Of a DNA stretch of 64,000 nt, positions 52,922 to 60,806 are shown in pieces (within the stretch, counting starts at the first letter, position 1; each line of letters begins with the position of its first letter). The translations under genes and the position numbers were made by a program. The stretch comes from CAXXIC01 sp049315325. Lineage in GTDB: Bacteria > Bacteroidota > Bacteroidia > Bacteroidales > UBA7332. Where the stretch lies: the NCBI GenBank assembly GCA_049315325.1, contig JBMOKJ010000006.1, forward strand, positions 124,001 to 188,000, read 5' to 3'. The notes under the pieces were generated by a model. It was not told where the DNA came from. It saw only the letters and a program-made list of their open reading frames with translations, and made no database searches.

Positions 52922-53584
52922 ATGCGTATCAGAATCCATAGAGAAGGTTGGGATTTATTAGTTTTATCTTTACTGTTTTTAATTGTATTGGATCTTCTGC
53001 TTTGGTTCGAAGCTTCGACAACCGTGTTTTATACTGTTGTATCTGTGACATCGGTGATCTATCTCCTTTTGGTGAACTTCTTTCGCTGCCCACGTCGTAT
53101 CTACGTTGGAGAGACCGAGGATATGGTAATTTCGCCATGTGATGGAAAAGTTGTTGTGATTGAGGAGGTTTACGAACCTGAATATTTCAAAGATAAAAGA
53201 TTGCAAGTCTCGATCTTTATGTCACCTCTCAATGTTCATGCTAATTGGTACCCAATGAACGGAACAGTGAAATATGTGACTCACCACGAAGGTCGTTTTC
53301 AAGGGGCTTATTTGCCTAAATCGAGCACGGAAAATGAGCGTTCAACAATTGTTATTGAAAACAATAAGAAGGTCAGCATTTTAGTTCGCCAGGTTGCTGG
53401 TGCATTAGCTCGTAGAATTGTCACTTATTCTGATATCGATGACGATTGCCGTATCAATGAATTCCTTGGATTTATCAAGTTTGGCTCGCGCCTAGATCTC
53501 TATCTGCCTTTGGGTACAGAGGTGTTGGTTGAGCTGGAACAGAATGTTACTGGAAATATTACACAGCTTGCTAAACTTAAATAA
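52922..53584 (+). CDS. psd: Phosphatidylserine decarboxylase
   Basis: Makes phosphatidylethanolamine from phosphatidylserine at the inner membrane. 220 residues, the short class. Two hydrophobic segments lie near 12-30 and 35-52. The chain self-cleaves between G188 and S189 in KFGSRLD, turning S189 into the pyruvoyl group. FMSPLNVHANWYP (about 99-111) is a further family block. The stop overlaps the pssA start, so both phospholipid steps are coupled in translation. Confidence 0.96.
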   Translation: MRIRIHREGWDLLVLSLLFLIVLDLLLWFEASTTVFYTVVSVTSVIYLLLVNFFRCPRRIYVGETEDMVISPCDGKVVVIEEVYEPEYFKDKRLQVSIFMSPLNVHANWYPMNGTVKYVTHHEGRFQGAYLPKSSTENERSTIVIENNKKVSILVRQVAGALARRIVTYSDIDDDCRINEFLGFIKFGSRLDLYLPLGTEVLVELEQNVTGNITQLAKLK

Positions 53585-54279
53585 TGGCAATAAAGAAACA
53601 TATTCCGAATGCAATTACCTGCCTGAATCTTTTTGCAGGTTGTGTGGCGGCAGTTTTTGCTTTTAAAGGAGAATTGATCGTCGCTGCTTGGTTGGTTTAT
53701 CTTGCATCATTGTTTGATTTTCTGGACGGCTTCGCAGCACGTGGGTTAAAAGCTTATTCAGCTATTGGCAAAGAGCTCGATTCGTTAGCTGATATGGTTA
53801 GCTTTGGGTTTGTGCCTGCTTTAGTAGTGTATAAGCTCGTGGAACAATCGCTCTCGAAAGATATGCCATTCGCTGAATATCTTCCTTATGCTGCATTTCT
53901 TATTGCAGTATTTTCCGCCTTACGGTTAGCAATTTTTAATCTTGATGAACGTCAAACGACCTCCTTTATTGGAATGCCTACTCCTGCTAATGGATTATTC
54001 TGGGTTAGTTTGGCGGCGTGGATTGAGCAATCACATATCTCAACTATTCAAACAGGAGTCTATATCGTAGGTATTGCACTTTTCTCGTTTTTGCTAGTTT
54101 CTAATTTGCCTATGTATTCTTTGAAAATTAAGAGTCTATCTTTTAAAGCCAATGCATTACAATTTTTATTGCTGTTTTCTGGATTGGTGTTGATTGTAGC
54201 ATTTGGATTTCTCGGTATTTCGTTGACCATTGGGTTCTATATATTAAGTTCTTTTGTTGTAAAAATCTTTAATAGATGA
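53584..54279 (+). CDS. pssA: CDP-diacylglycerol-serine O-phosphatidyltransferase
   Basis: Joins CDP-diacylglycerol and serine to give phosphatidylserine, the substrate of the preceding gene. 231 residues with several membrane helices. The CDP-alcohol phosphatidyltransferase motif is complete: DG-x2-AR-x8-G-x3-D-x3-D in FLDGFAARGLKAYSAIGKELDSLADMVSFG (about 47-76). Start overlaps the psd stop by one base. Confidence 0.96.
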   Translation: MAIKKHIPNAITCLNLFAGCVAAVFAFKGELIVAAWLVYLASLFDFLDGFAARGLKAYSAIGKELDSLADMVSFGFVPALVVYKLVEQSLSKDMPFAEYLPYAAFLIAVFSALRLAIFNLDERQTTSFIGMPTPANGLFWVSLAAWIEQSHISTIQTGVYIVGIALFSFLLVSNLPMYSLKIKSLSFKANALQFLLLFSGLVLIVAFGFLGISLTIGFYILSSFVVKIFNR

Positions 54280-54329
54280 ACTAGCCTTTGTTGCAAGTTG
54301 TTTTATTGTCGATTGTAAATTACACAGCT

Positions 54330-54581
54330 ATGTCTTTTATCCTGTTTATCTTCGTTTTTGCATTGGTGATTGTCTTGATGATTCTCTCTTTTGGAATATC
54401 CTTATTGCGAAGCGTATTGAGTATTTTCTTCCCCAGCCTCCGCCGACGCGCAAGCGCTCCTTTTGGACAGAGTCAGTCCTACTATGGAGAGAGTCACTCG
54501 ACAAGTGAAGCGTCGAACAAAAAGAAGATTATTGATCCGAATGAAGGCGATTACGCCGAATACGAGGAGATCAAAAACTAA
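54330..54581 (+). CDS. DUF4834 family small membrane protein
   Basis: The ATG at 54330 (MSFILFIFVFALVIVLMILSFG) is preferred to the TTG at 54288. The 83-residue protein has one N-terminal membrane helix, a basic stretch (FFPSLRRRASAPFG), a polar linker and the acidic ending KKKIIDPNEGDYAEYEEIKN, the pattern of DUF4834 proteins of Bacteroidota. Function is unknown. It may ride on the psd-pssA transcript, from which it is separated by 50 nt. Confidence 0.75.
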   Translation: MSFILFIFVFALVIVLMILSFGISLLRSVLSIFFPSLRRRASAPFGQSQSYYGESHSTSEASNKKKIIDPNEGDYAEYEEIKN

Positions 54582-54583
54582 TC

Positions 54584-55021
54584 TTACCTTCTTTTTTTAA
54601 AGAAATCTTTGATGATTGTGGCACATTCTTCAGATAGAATGCCGTGAGTGATTGTTGTTTTAGGATGAAGTACACCTGCAGTGTTGTTGGTGTAACCTTT
54701 CTTATCATCGGATGCTGCGTAAACGATGCGCGATACTTGCGACCAACCCAATGCTCCGGCGCACATGCTGCAAGGTTCAAGCGTGACGTATAAGGTGCAA
54801 TCGCTGAGGTATTTCCCACCAAGTACGTTTGCTGCCATTGTGATTGCCTGCATTTCGGCATGAGCTGTTACGTCATTTAATGTTTCGGTAAGATTGTGTG
54901 CTCGTGCAATTATAGTTTGGTTGCAGACCACAACAGCGCCAACTGGGATTTCGCCTTGCTGCAAAGCCTTTTCTGCTTCGGCATAGGCTTGTTTCATGAA
55001 ATATTCGTCAGAAAGAGCCAT
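54584..55021 (-). CDS. tadA: tRNA-specific adenosine deaminase
   Basis: Deaminates the wobble adenosine of tRNA-Arg(ACG) to inosine. 145 residues. Zinc ligands and proton shuttle are in HAEMQAI (H54, E56) and PCSMCAG (C84, C87). The C-terminal EECATIIKDFFKKRR is typical. Its start codon abuts the stop of the upstream small gene with no gap. Confidence 0.95.
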   Translation of the reverse strand: MALSDEYFMKQAYAEAEKALQQGEIPVGAVVVCNQTIIARAHNLTETLNDVTAHAEMQAITMAANVLGGKYLSDCTLYVTLEPCSMCAGALGWSQVSRIVYAASDDKKGYTNNTAGVLHPKTTITHGILSEECATIIKDFFKKRR

Positions 55022-55252
55022 CTATTTGCGAATTTCATTTTCGTTGAAAAGTGTCGGGTAGTCCTCTTCCGTTTTCTTCCAAAGGTAAGACATCACAACC
55101 TCGCGCATCCACCGAGATTGATTTTCAATCTTGTGTTTATCAAGGTATTGACGCATCATATTGAACTCCTTGTCGTTGAGCGAGAAGGTCACTTTGTTCT
55201 CCCGTTTGAGTGGGATTTTTATGGATGGTTTAAGCGGTTCTTTCTTTTTCAT
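55022..55252 (-). CDS. Small protein of unknown function, possibly ribbon-helix-helix-like
   Basis: The ATG at 55252 (MKKKEPLKPSIKIPLKR) is chosen because codons further upstream are AT-rich and not protein-like. The 76-residue product has a basic N-terminus, then KVTFSLNDKEFNMMRQYLDKHKIENQSRWMREVVMSYLWKK, a beta strand followed by two helices as in ribbon-helix-helix proteins. Similar short proteins occur beside mobilisation and antitoxin genes, but no partner is seen here. It directly precedes tadA. Confidence 0.6.
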   Translation of the reverse strand: MKKKEPLKPSIKIPLKRENKVTFSLNDKEFNMMRQYLDKHKIENQSRWMREVVMSYLWKKTEEDYPTLFNENEIRK

Positions 55253-55435
55253 GAAGCAGAATGTGCTTTGAATTGCAAAGATACACAAATAATGATTTGA
55301 CCAAAGTGTTCTAATTGTAATATTTAGATTGCAAAATGCGATTATTTTAGTGATTTTGTCACGATTCAAACCTAATTATTGTGTTTTTTAGCATATTTTT
55401 TTGATAGTTTCCTTTCAAAAATGATATAAAAAAAC

Positions 55436-55443
55436 TAACTTTG
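55436..55443 (+). promoter_or_regulatory. -7 box of gapA
   Basis: TAACTTTG fits TAnnTTTG and lies 36 nt before the start codon. The -33 region carries only TTTC (55413-55416), a weak match. Confidence 0.6.
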
Positions 55444-55479
55444 CAGAAGTTTTTGGAACCCTTAAATAGTTTTATAACA

Positions 55480-56481
55480 ATGATTAAAGTAGGTATTAAC
55501 GGATTTGGCCGCATTGGACGTTTGGTGTTCCGTGCTGCTCAAGAGAGAAACGATGTAGAAATCGTTGCAGTAAATGACCCATTCTTGGATATCGATTACT
55601 TAGTGTACATGTTGCAATACGACACAGTACATGGTCAATTCCAAGGAACTGCCGAAAATAGAGGTGGTAAACTGTTCGTAAACGGTAAAGAAGTTGCCTT
55701 CTACGCTGAAAAAGATCCAGCTAACATTGGTTGGGGCGCAGCTGGCGCAGACTATGTTGTTGAATCAACAGGTGTATTCACTACAACTGAAAAAGCTGGC
55801 CTTCACTTGAAAGGTGGTGCTAAGAAAGTTGTTATTTCAGCTCCTTCTAACGATGCTCCAATGTTCGTATGTGGTGTTAACCTTGAAACTTACACCAAAG
55901 ATATGGATGTTGTTTCTAACGCGTCTTGTACAACAAACTGTTTAGCTCCTTTGGCTAAAGTAATCAACGACAACTTCGGTATTGTAGAAGGTTTGATGAC
56001 AACTGTACACGCTGCCACAAACACTCAAAAAACTGTTGATGCTCCTTCTGCTAAGGATTGGAGAGGTGGACGCTCAATCTTGGGCAACATCATTCCTTCT
56101 TCTACAGGTGCTGCTAAAGCTGTAGGTAAAGTTATTCCTGCATTGAACGGCAAATTGACTGGTATGGCATTCCGAGTACCAACTGCTGACGTTTCTGTAG
56201 TTGACTTGACTGTACGTCTTGAGAAAGCTGCTTCATACGAAGAGATCAAAGCTGCTATTAAATTGGCTTCTGAGACTACAATGAAAGGTGTTCTTGGCTA
56301 CACAGAAGATGCTGTTGTTTCTACTGACTTCGTTCACGAAGTACGTACTTCAGTATTTGATGCAGGTGCAGGTATCGCTTTGAATGGTAACTTCGTTAAA
56401 TTAGTATCTTGGTACGATAACGAGTGGGGTTATTCTAACAAAGTGTTGGATTTGATCGCACACATGGATTCTGTAAAATAA
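55480..56481 (+). CDS. gapA: Glyceraldehyde-3-phosphate dehydrogenase, type I
   Basis: Glycolytic oxidation of glyceraldehyde-3-phosphate to 1,3-bisphosphoglycerate. The ATG at 55480 (MIKVGINGFGRIGRLVF) is the family start; the upstream in-frame TTG at 55441 lies in the promoter. 333 residues with catalytic C150 in SNASCTTNC. D33 in VNDPF favours NAD. Monocistronic, with its own promoter and terminator. Confidence 0.98.
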   Translation: MIKVGINGFGRIGRLVFRAAQERNDVEIVAVNDPFLDIDYLVYMLQYDTVHGQFQGTAENRGGKLFVNGKEVAFYAEKDPANIGWGAAGADYVVESTGVFTTTEKAGLHLKGGAKKVVISAPSNDAPMFVCGVNLETYTKDMDVVSNASCTTNCLAPLAKVINDNFGIVEGLMTTVHAATNTQKTVDAPSAKDWRGGRSILGNIIPSSTGAAKAVGKVIPALNGKLTGMAFRVPTADVSVVDLTVRLEKAASYEEIKAAIKLASETTMKGVLGYTEDAVVSTDFVHEVRTSVFDAGAGIALNGNFVKLVSWYDNEWGYSNKVLDLIAHMDSVK

Positions 56482-56500
56482 TAGAAGTTTATATATTTGA

Positions 56501-56530
56501 AAAGCGCCGAAGAGATTCGGCGCTTTTTTT
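56501..56530 (+). terminator. Terminator of gapA
   Basis: An 11-bp perfect stem (AAAGCGCCGAA at 56501-56511, complement at 56516-56526) with a GAGA tetraloop leads into a T-run. It lies between convergent genes. Confidence 0.92.
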
Positions 56531-56544
56531 GTTTGTATGAGTCG

Positions 56545-57192
56545 CTAAGGTCGAGCAGTAACATGGAAACAGCCTTGCTTGACTTCGTATTTTACGAAGC
56601 ATTTGTTGGCAGCCTTCATATCGCGAAGAACTTCTGCAAGTACGACTTTGAGTTTCGATTTATCTATCTCGATATCAGTTGTATCCACTCGCTCAAAACG
56701 CCAGTAAGCGATGTCGAATGTGGTACCATAAAGATGTGCTGAATTGAGACTCGAATTCGTGTTCTTTTTGTGAAGTTTGTCGATGTCTTCTTTCGATCGA
56801 AGGATGCTGGTGATGTATATGCGGTAGAGTGGTCCACCTTTTCGAATGAGAGAGTCTTGGAAGAGAATGCCAATAGAATCGAGCCGAGCAGCAGCTGTTT
56901 TTACAAGGAATGGAAGAGAGCTTCGTAAGCTATCCACGTGATAATAGTCGTTAGATTTGATTTCTACCAGTATATCCGCCAATTTTAAAGCTTGCTGCCG
57001 TGTGGAAATGGGAGATATGCCAATTGTGGTGGCAACGGTGAGCTGTTTCTCGTTTCTGTCGTTGAACGTCAAGTAATATTTAGGGAACGGAAGCAGTTCG
57101 AAATCGTGTGTTTTTAGTTTTTCTTTGTGTTGACAAGCGGTAAAAGTAATTGCTAAAAGGAGAGCGCTGATAATTTGATTGGGTATTCTCAT
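56545..57192 (-). CDS. DUF5715-like lipoprotein with a degenerate M15-peptidase signature
   Basis: A 215-residue lipoprotein: hydrophobic N-terminus with lipobox FTAC, lipidated at C20. Residues 151-160 read SAHLYGTTFD, matching the S-x-H-x2-G-x3-D zinc motif of M15 D-Ala-D-Ala peptidases (H153 and D160, the same spacing as in VanX). H210 near the C-terminus would be the third ligand, but the residue three before it is G207 where active enzymes have the catalytic glutamate. It could bind peptidoglycan or act as a pseudoenzyme. DUF5715 is my best family guess. Confidence 0.7.
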   Translation of the reverse strand: MRIPNQIISALLLAITFTACQHKEKLKTHDFELLPFPKYYLTFNDRNEKQLTVATTIGISPISTRQQALKLADILVEIKSNDYYHVDSLRSSLPFLVKTAAARLDSIGILFQDSLIRKGGPLYRIYITSILRSKEDIDKLHKKNTNSSLNSAHLYGTTFDIAYWRFERVDTTDIEIDKSKLKVVLAEVLRDMKAANKCFVKYEVKQGCFHVTARP

Positions 57193-57258
57193 AAAGGAAC
57201 TTCTGATAATTTTCTCCGAAAATAAGAAATGTTTCTGAATCTATTGGTGTGGTTTCAT

Positions 57259-57266
57259 TATATTTG
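57259..57266 (+). promoter_or_regulatory. Possible -7 box of the PhoH-like gene
   Basis: TATATTTG fits TAnnTTTG and lies 66 nt before the start codon. No well-spaced TTTG is present upstream. Confidence 0.45.
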
Positions 57267-57332
57267 TGAAATAATGCAGTTGGTAGGGGATTTCGAACTG
57301 CTGCTTCATAATTCATAACTCTTCATTTAAGT

Positions 57333-58298
57333 ATGATTGAAAAGATAATTCTGTTTGAGCAAGTTGATTTAGCGGTGTTTTATGGTGTGAACAATTGCAA
57401 TATCCAGTTGCTGAAGACGCTGTTTCCAAAATTGCGGATTGCAGCACGAGGCAGTGTGATGAAGGTGATTGGTGAAGAGCAAGATGCCGAATCGTTTGAG
57501 CGAATTATCCGACAATTGGAGTCGTATTGTGTTGAGTTTAATGTGCTCAACGAAGATGTGATTGTGAGCATTGTCAAGGGAAGCCAACCCGTAGAGATTC
57601 GGCTCGATAATTTGATTATTCACGGAGTGGGCGGTAAATCTATCTGTTCTCGTACGTTGAATCAAAAGAAGCTTGTCGAAGAATTTGAGAAAAACGATAT
57701 GGTGTTTGCCCTTGGTCCTGCAGGATCGGGAAAAACCTACGTGGCGATAGCCTTGGCAGTACGTGCTTTGAAAAATAAAGAAGTGAAGAAGATAATTCTT
57801 AGCCGTCCAGCAGTGGAAGCAGGCGAAAAGCTCGGTTTCCTGCCTGGCGATATGAAGGAGAAAATCGATCCATATTTGCAACCGCTCTACGATGCGCTAC
57901 AAGATATGCTGCCAGCTGTGAAGTTGAAGGAGTATATGGAGACAAATGTGATTCAGATTGCGCCATTGGCTTTTATGCGTGGACGAACGCTGAGCGAAGC
58001 TGTGATTATTCTTGACGAGGCACAAAATACCACGACTCAGCAGATAAAAATGTTTCTTACTCGTTTAGGAATGGGAGCGAAGATGATTATCACAGGTGAT
58101 ATTACACAGATTGACCTTCCCCCTGTGCAAAAATCGGGGATGATACAGGCTTTGCAGATTCTACGAGGTGTTAAGGGTATTGGCAAGGTGGAGTTTGATA
58201 AGTCGGACATTGTGCGCCATAAATTAGTACAGCGCATCGTGGAGGCTTATGAGAAGGAGGATGAACGGCGGAAGACTGAAAAAGAGAAGAAAGAGTAG
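57333..58298 (+). CDS. PhoH-like ATPase
   Basis: A 321-residue P-loop protein of the PhoH/PhoL group linked to RNA metabolism (often near YbeY in other bacteria). Walker A is GPAGSGKT (about 130-137) and Walker B is VIILDEAQNTT (about 226-236). The N-terminal 100 residues form a KH-like segment (RGSVMKVIGEEQDAESFERIIRQLE). The C-terminal 25 residues are highly charged. YbeY is not adjacent here. The exact biochemical role is unsettled in the family. Confidence 0.93.
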   Translation: MIEKIILFEQVDLAVFYGVNNCNIQLLKTLFPKLRIAARGSVMKVIGEEQDAESFERIIRQLESYCVEFNVLNEDVIVSIVKGSQPVEIRLDNLIIHGVGGKSICSRTLNQKKLVEEFEKNDMVFALGPAGSGKTYVAIALAVRALKNKEVKKIILSRPAVEAGEKLGFLPGDMKEKIDPYLQPLYDALQDMLPAVKLKEYMETNVIQIAPLAFMRGRTLSEAVIILDEAQNTTTQQIKMFLTRLGMGAKMIITGDITQIDLPPVQKSGMIQALQILRGVKGIGKVEFDKSDIVRHKLVQRIVEAYEKEDERRKTEKEKKE

Positions 58299-58310
58299 TA
58301 TGTAACGAAT

Positions 58311-58353
58311 AAACCCGTCAGGTTTCTGAAAACTGACGGGTTTGTTGTTTTGG
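58311..58353. terminator. Terminator between convergent phoH-like and C1 peptidase genes
   Basis: AAACCCGTCAG (58311-58321) pairs with CTGACGGGTTT (58333-58343), followed by a T/G-rich tail TTGTTGTTTT. It can serve both directions. Confidence 0.8.
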
Positions 58354-58356
58354 CAT

Positions 58357-59607
58357 CTATTTGAACTTAGTCAACAACTCCTTTACGCCATCGCGGTGGA
58401 TAGTGAATCCCATCATTTTGAGTTTGACGTAATCTTCGGAGAAGAAATAGTAGCCAAACTCAGGAGAGGCTTTGTCGTTGTTGCGCGAGCCAGAGCTGGA
58501 GTCTTTGATGAGGAACCAGTCTTTGCCATCGCCATTGTAGTTTTCGAGGTAGCCTACGAGATGCATGCCGTGGTCGTCGGTCGTAGTTTTGTTTGAGAAA
58601 CGAAACTGGCGCGCATCTTCGTTGATGAATGCCGACGGAATATCGAAGTCGGGCACCATGGCGCACTGCGTCTCTTTAGAGAATCCTGCTTCTGAAACAT
58701 CGCCACCAATACTCAGCGTGTAGCCGTTGCGAATGGCCTGTTTTACGGCTTTCATGAAGTCATTTAGCGGCACGTTGTAGTAGTCGGCATTGTGCCACCA
58801 GTTGTCTGTCACCACATACTCCACTTGTTGCCAATAAGGTTTTTCTTTCACAGAAAGAATTTCGACATACGCTTTAGGATCAAATTTGAGGTAATCCTTC
58901 ATATACGTTTGAGGGGTGTACTCTTTACCATCGACTGTGAATTTTGTTGGTGGTTCACCCATGTAGTGCTTCAATATGTCGCGAATGGTAGCGATGACAG
59001 CTGTTTCGTTCCATGCATTAGATGTTTTTACCGATTGCAGGTAGTTGTTCATCTCTTCGTACATTTTGGCATGAGAGTGATATTTGCGTCCGCAAATCAA
59101 ACCAGTATAAGCCGTTTCGGGAATGATGCCATAGGTAGAAGCCAAACGAGCAAGTGCATTACCTTCACTGCCTTCTTCGAAGGTAGAATTACCACGCTCT
59201 TGCACGAATCGACGTGCTTTCTCGACGTATTCCCAATACGCATTGTAGATTTCAGAAAGCTTGACTTTTTTGCCTTGTAGTCGGTAAATTTCTGTTTCGT
59301 AGAACGACAGCGTGGAGAAATCCCAGCAAGTGCCCGTATTCCCTTGCGAAATCACTGGATTTGCCCATTGACGTTTGTAGAGGCTTACTTTGTTGGGAAG
59401 TTTAAGACCCGATTGGTCCATCACAAATCGTGTTTCTGGCTCTTTTTTTGCCAGTGAATCGCTCACGTGGCTCACATCCTTGAGGATGGTTTCGTTGTAA
59501 AATCCTTTTCCTTCAGGAACTTCAATCATTTTGCCTTTGTGGCTGTTTTGCGCCATTGCGCTCATACCCCAGATAGCTAGGGTAGAAAGTAATACTATTC
59601 TCTTCAT
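58357..59607 (-). CDS. Secreted C1B-type papain-fold peptidase (bleomycin hydrolase-like)
   Basis: A 416-residue protein with a signal peptide (1-20, ending AMAQ), so it acts outside the cytoplasm, unlike typical PepC. The nucleophile region is ISQGNTGTCWDFST with C94 and the oxyanion glutamine Q88. DDHGMHLVG gives catalytic H346. Where the family usually has Asn in ENSWG, this protein has WFLIKDSSSG with D369, which may reduce or alter activity. Secreted relatives are common in Bacteroidota. Substrate is unknown; a role in peptide scavenging is plausible. Confidence 0.88.
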   Translation of the reverse strand: MKRIVLLSTLAIWGMSAMAQNSHKGKMIEVPEGKGFYNETILKDVSHVSDSLAKKEPETRFVMDQSGLKLPNKVSLYKRQWANPVISQGNTGTCWDFSTLSFYETEIYRLQGKKVKLSEIYNAYWEYVEKARRFVQERGNSTFEEGSEGNALARLASTYGIIPETAYTGLICGRKYHSHAKMYEEMNNYLQSVKTSNAWNETAVIATIRDILKHYMGEPPTKFTVDGKEYTPQTYMKDYLKFDPKAYVEILSVKEKPYWQQVEYVVTDNWWHNADYYNVPLNDFMKAVKQAIRNGYTLSIGGDVSEAGFSKETQCAMVPDFDIPSAFINEDARQFRFSNKTTTDDHGMHLVGYLENYNGDGKDWFLIKDSSSGSRNNDKASPEFGYYFFSEDYVKLKMMGFTIHRDGVKELLTKFK

Positions 59608-59627
59608 ATCTTCTTGTTTAAACTTTT

Positions 59628-59635
59628 CAAAAATA
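59628..59635 (-). promoter_or_regulatory. -7 box of the C1 peptidase gene
   Basis: On the - strand this reads TATTTTTG, 20 nt before the start codon. A TTTG at 59651-59648 is too close (12 nt) to be a normal -33 element. Confidence 0.45.
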
Positions 59636-59698
59636 AAACTATTTTCGCAAACGATTGTTTGTATGACATAAATTAACTGTTACCAGATTAGAAAGAGC

Positions 59699-59706
59699 TA
59701 TTTTTG
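59699..59706 (+). promoter_or_regulatory. -7 box of panE
   Basis: TATTTTTG fits TAnnTTTG and lies 20 nt before the panE start. The -33 region is not a clear match. Confidence 0.5.
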
Positions 59707-59726
59707 TCACTTATTTCTTATTAGCT

Positions 59727-60635
59727 ATGAAACTACGATATGCAATCATAGGCACCGGAGCTTTAGGCGGGTTTTACGGTGGAAAGTTGGCAAATGCTGG
59801 TCACTCGGTTGAGTTCTTGCTCAATAGCGATTACGGTTTTGTGAAAGAAAACGGATTGCGAGTTGATTCTGTGTTGGGTGATTTCCATTTGAATCCCGTA
59901 GCAGCTTTTCGGAAACCGCAGGATATGTCACCTGCCGATGTGGTGTTTGTCTGTCTCAAAACGACTCACAACTATTTGCTGAAAACCCTTTTACCTCCCG
60001 TTTTGCATCAAAATTCTGTGATTGTTCTTCTTCAAAATGGTTTGGGAGTGGAAGCTGATGTTGCAAAGGAGTTTCCGAAGCATACCGTTGCTGGCGGAGT
60101 GGCATTCATCTGTTCGCAGAAGATTGGCGCAGGGCACATTGCACATCTCGATTTGGGTAAAATAGTTGTCGGGTTGGAGCAAGGTGATGGTCTGGGCGTT
60201 TTGCAACAAGTCTGTGCCGATTTTAAAGCATCGGGTGTAGAGGCAGACGTTGCAGCTGATTTGGGTTTAATTCGTTGGCGAAAGTTGGTATGGAATATTC
60301 CATTCAATGGTACAACAGTGGTTATGAACACCACGACAAAAGATTTGATTCAGAATGTAGCGACTCGTCCGTTAATTTACGACTTGATGCAAGAGGTGGT
60401 AGATGGCGCAAATGCCTGTGGCGTGCCGCTCAGTGCTGAGTTCGCCCGCAAAATGGTAGATATGACCGAGACAATGAAGCCTTATGAACCCAGTATGAAG
60501 ATTGATTATGACAATCACCGCCCGCTGGAAATAGAGTATATTTATACCCGACCCATTGAAATGGCCACAGCTGCAGGCTACGAAATGACACGTGTTAGAA
60601 TGTTAGAGCAGCAATTGTGCTTTCTGTCGAAGTGA
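59727..60635 (+). CDS. panE: 2-dehydropantoate 2-reductase (ketopantoate reductase)
   Basis: Reduces ketopantoate to pantoate with NADPH for pantothenate and coenzyme A. 302 residues. Nucleotide motif GTGALGGFYGG at 9-19; LLQNGLG near 104; the C-terminal domain has RWRKLVWNIPFN with the catalytic lysine and LEIEYI with the conserved glutamate. Since several ApbA/PanE-family proteins act on other 2-oxoacids, the assignment is good but not certain. Confidence 0.88.
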   Translation: MKLRYAIIGTGALGGFYGGKLANAGHSVEFLLNSDYGFVKENGLRVDSVLGDFHLNPVAAFRKPQDMSPADVVFVCLKTTHNYLLKTLLPPVLHQNSVIVLLQNGLGVEADVAKEFPKHTVAGGVAFICSQKIGAGHIAHLDLGKIVVGLEQGDGLGVLQQVCADFKASGVEADVAADLGLIRWRKLVWNIPFNGTTVVMNTTTKDLIQNVATRPLIYDLMQEVVDGANACGVPLSAEFARKMVDMTETMKPYEPSMKIDYDNHRPLEIEYIYTRPIEMATAAGYEMTRVRMLEQQLCFLSK

Positions 60636-60684
60636 AATATATTCTCGATGTTTTAATCATATTTAGAATAGATTCAAATAAAAT

Positions 60685-60715
60685 TTTGCGCTTAGGTGAC
60701 AAATTATTACATTTG
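60685..60715 (+). promoter_or_regulatory. Promoter of icd
   Basis: TTTG (60685-60688), a 19-nt spacer and TACATTTG (60708-60715) match the consensus well. The start codon is 91 nt downstream. Confidence 0.8.
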
Positions 60716-60806
60716 TCGTTCAATCAGCTACTTGTGGTTCTAAACCCGATGCAAGCTGACTCGTAAGCATCTATTTTTCAAAATAAAGCATAAATCACAA
60801 CAGAAC

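Noticed and set aside
57369..57881. 170-codon open frame on the - strand inside the PhoH-like gene
   Set aside because: Fully overlapped by a well-supported ATPase frame; no motif, no promoter.
58792..59280. 162-codon open frame on the + strand opposite the C1 peptidase
   Set aside because: Shadow of the peptidase gene; Phe/His/Arg-rich translation without family features.
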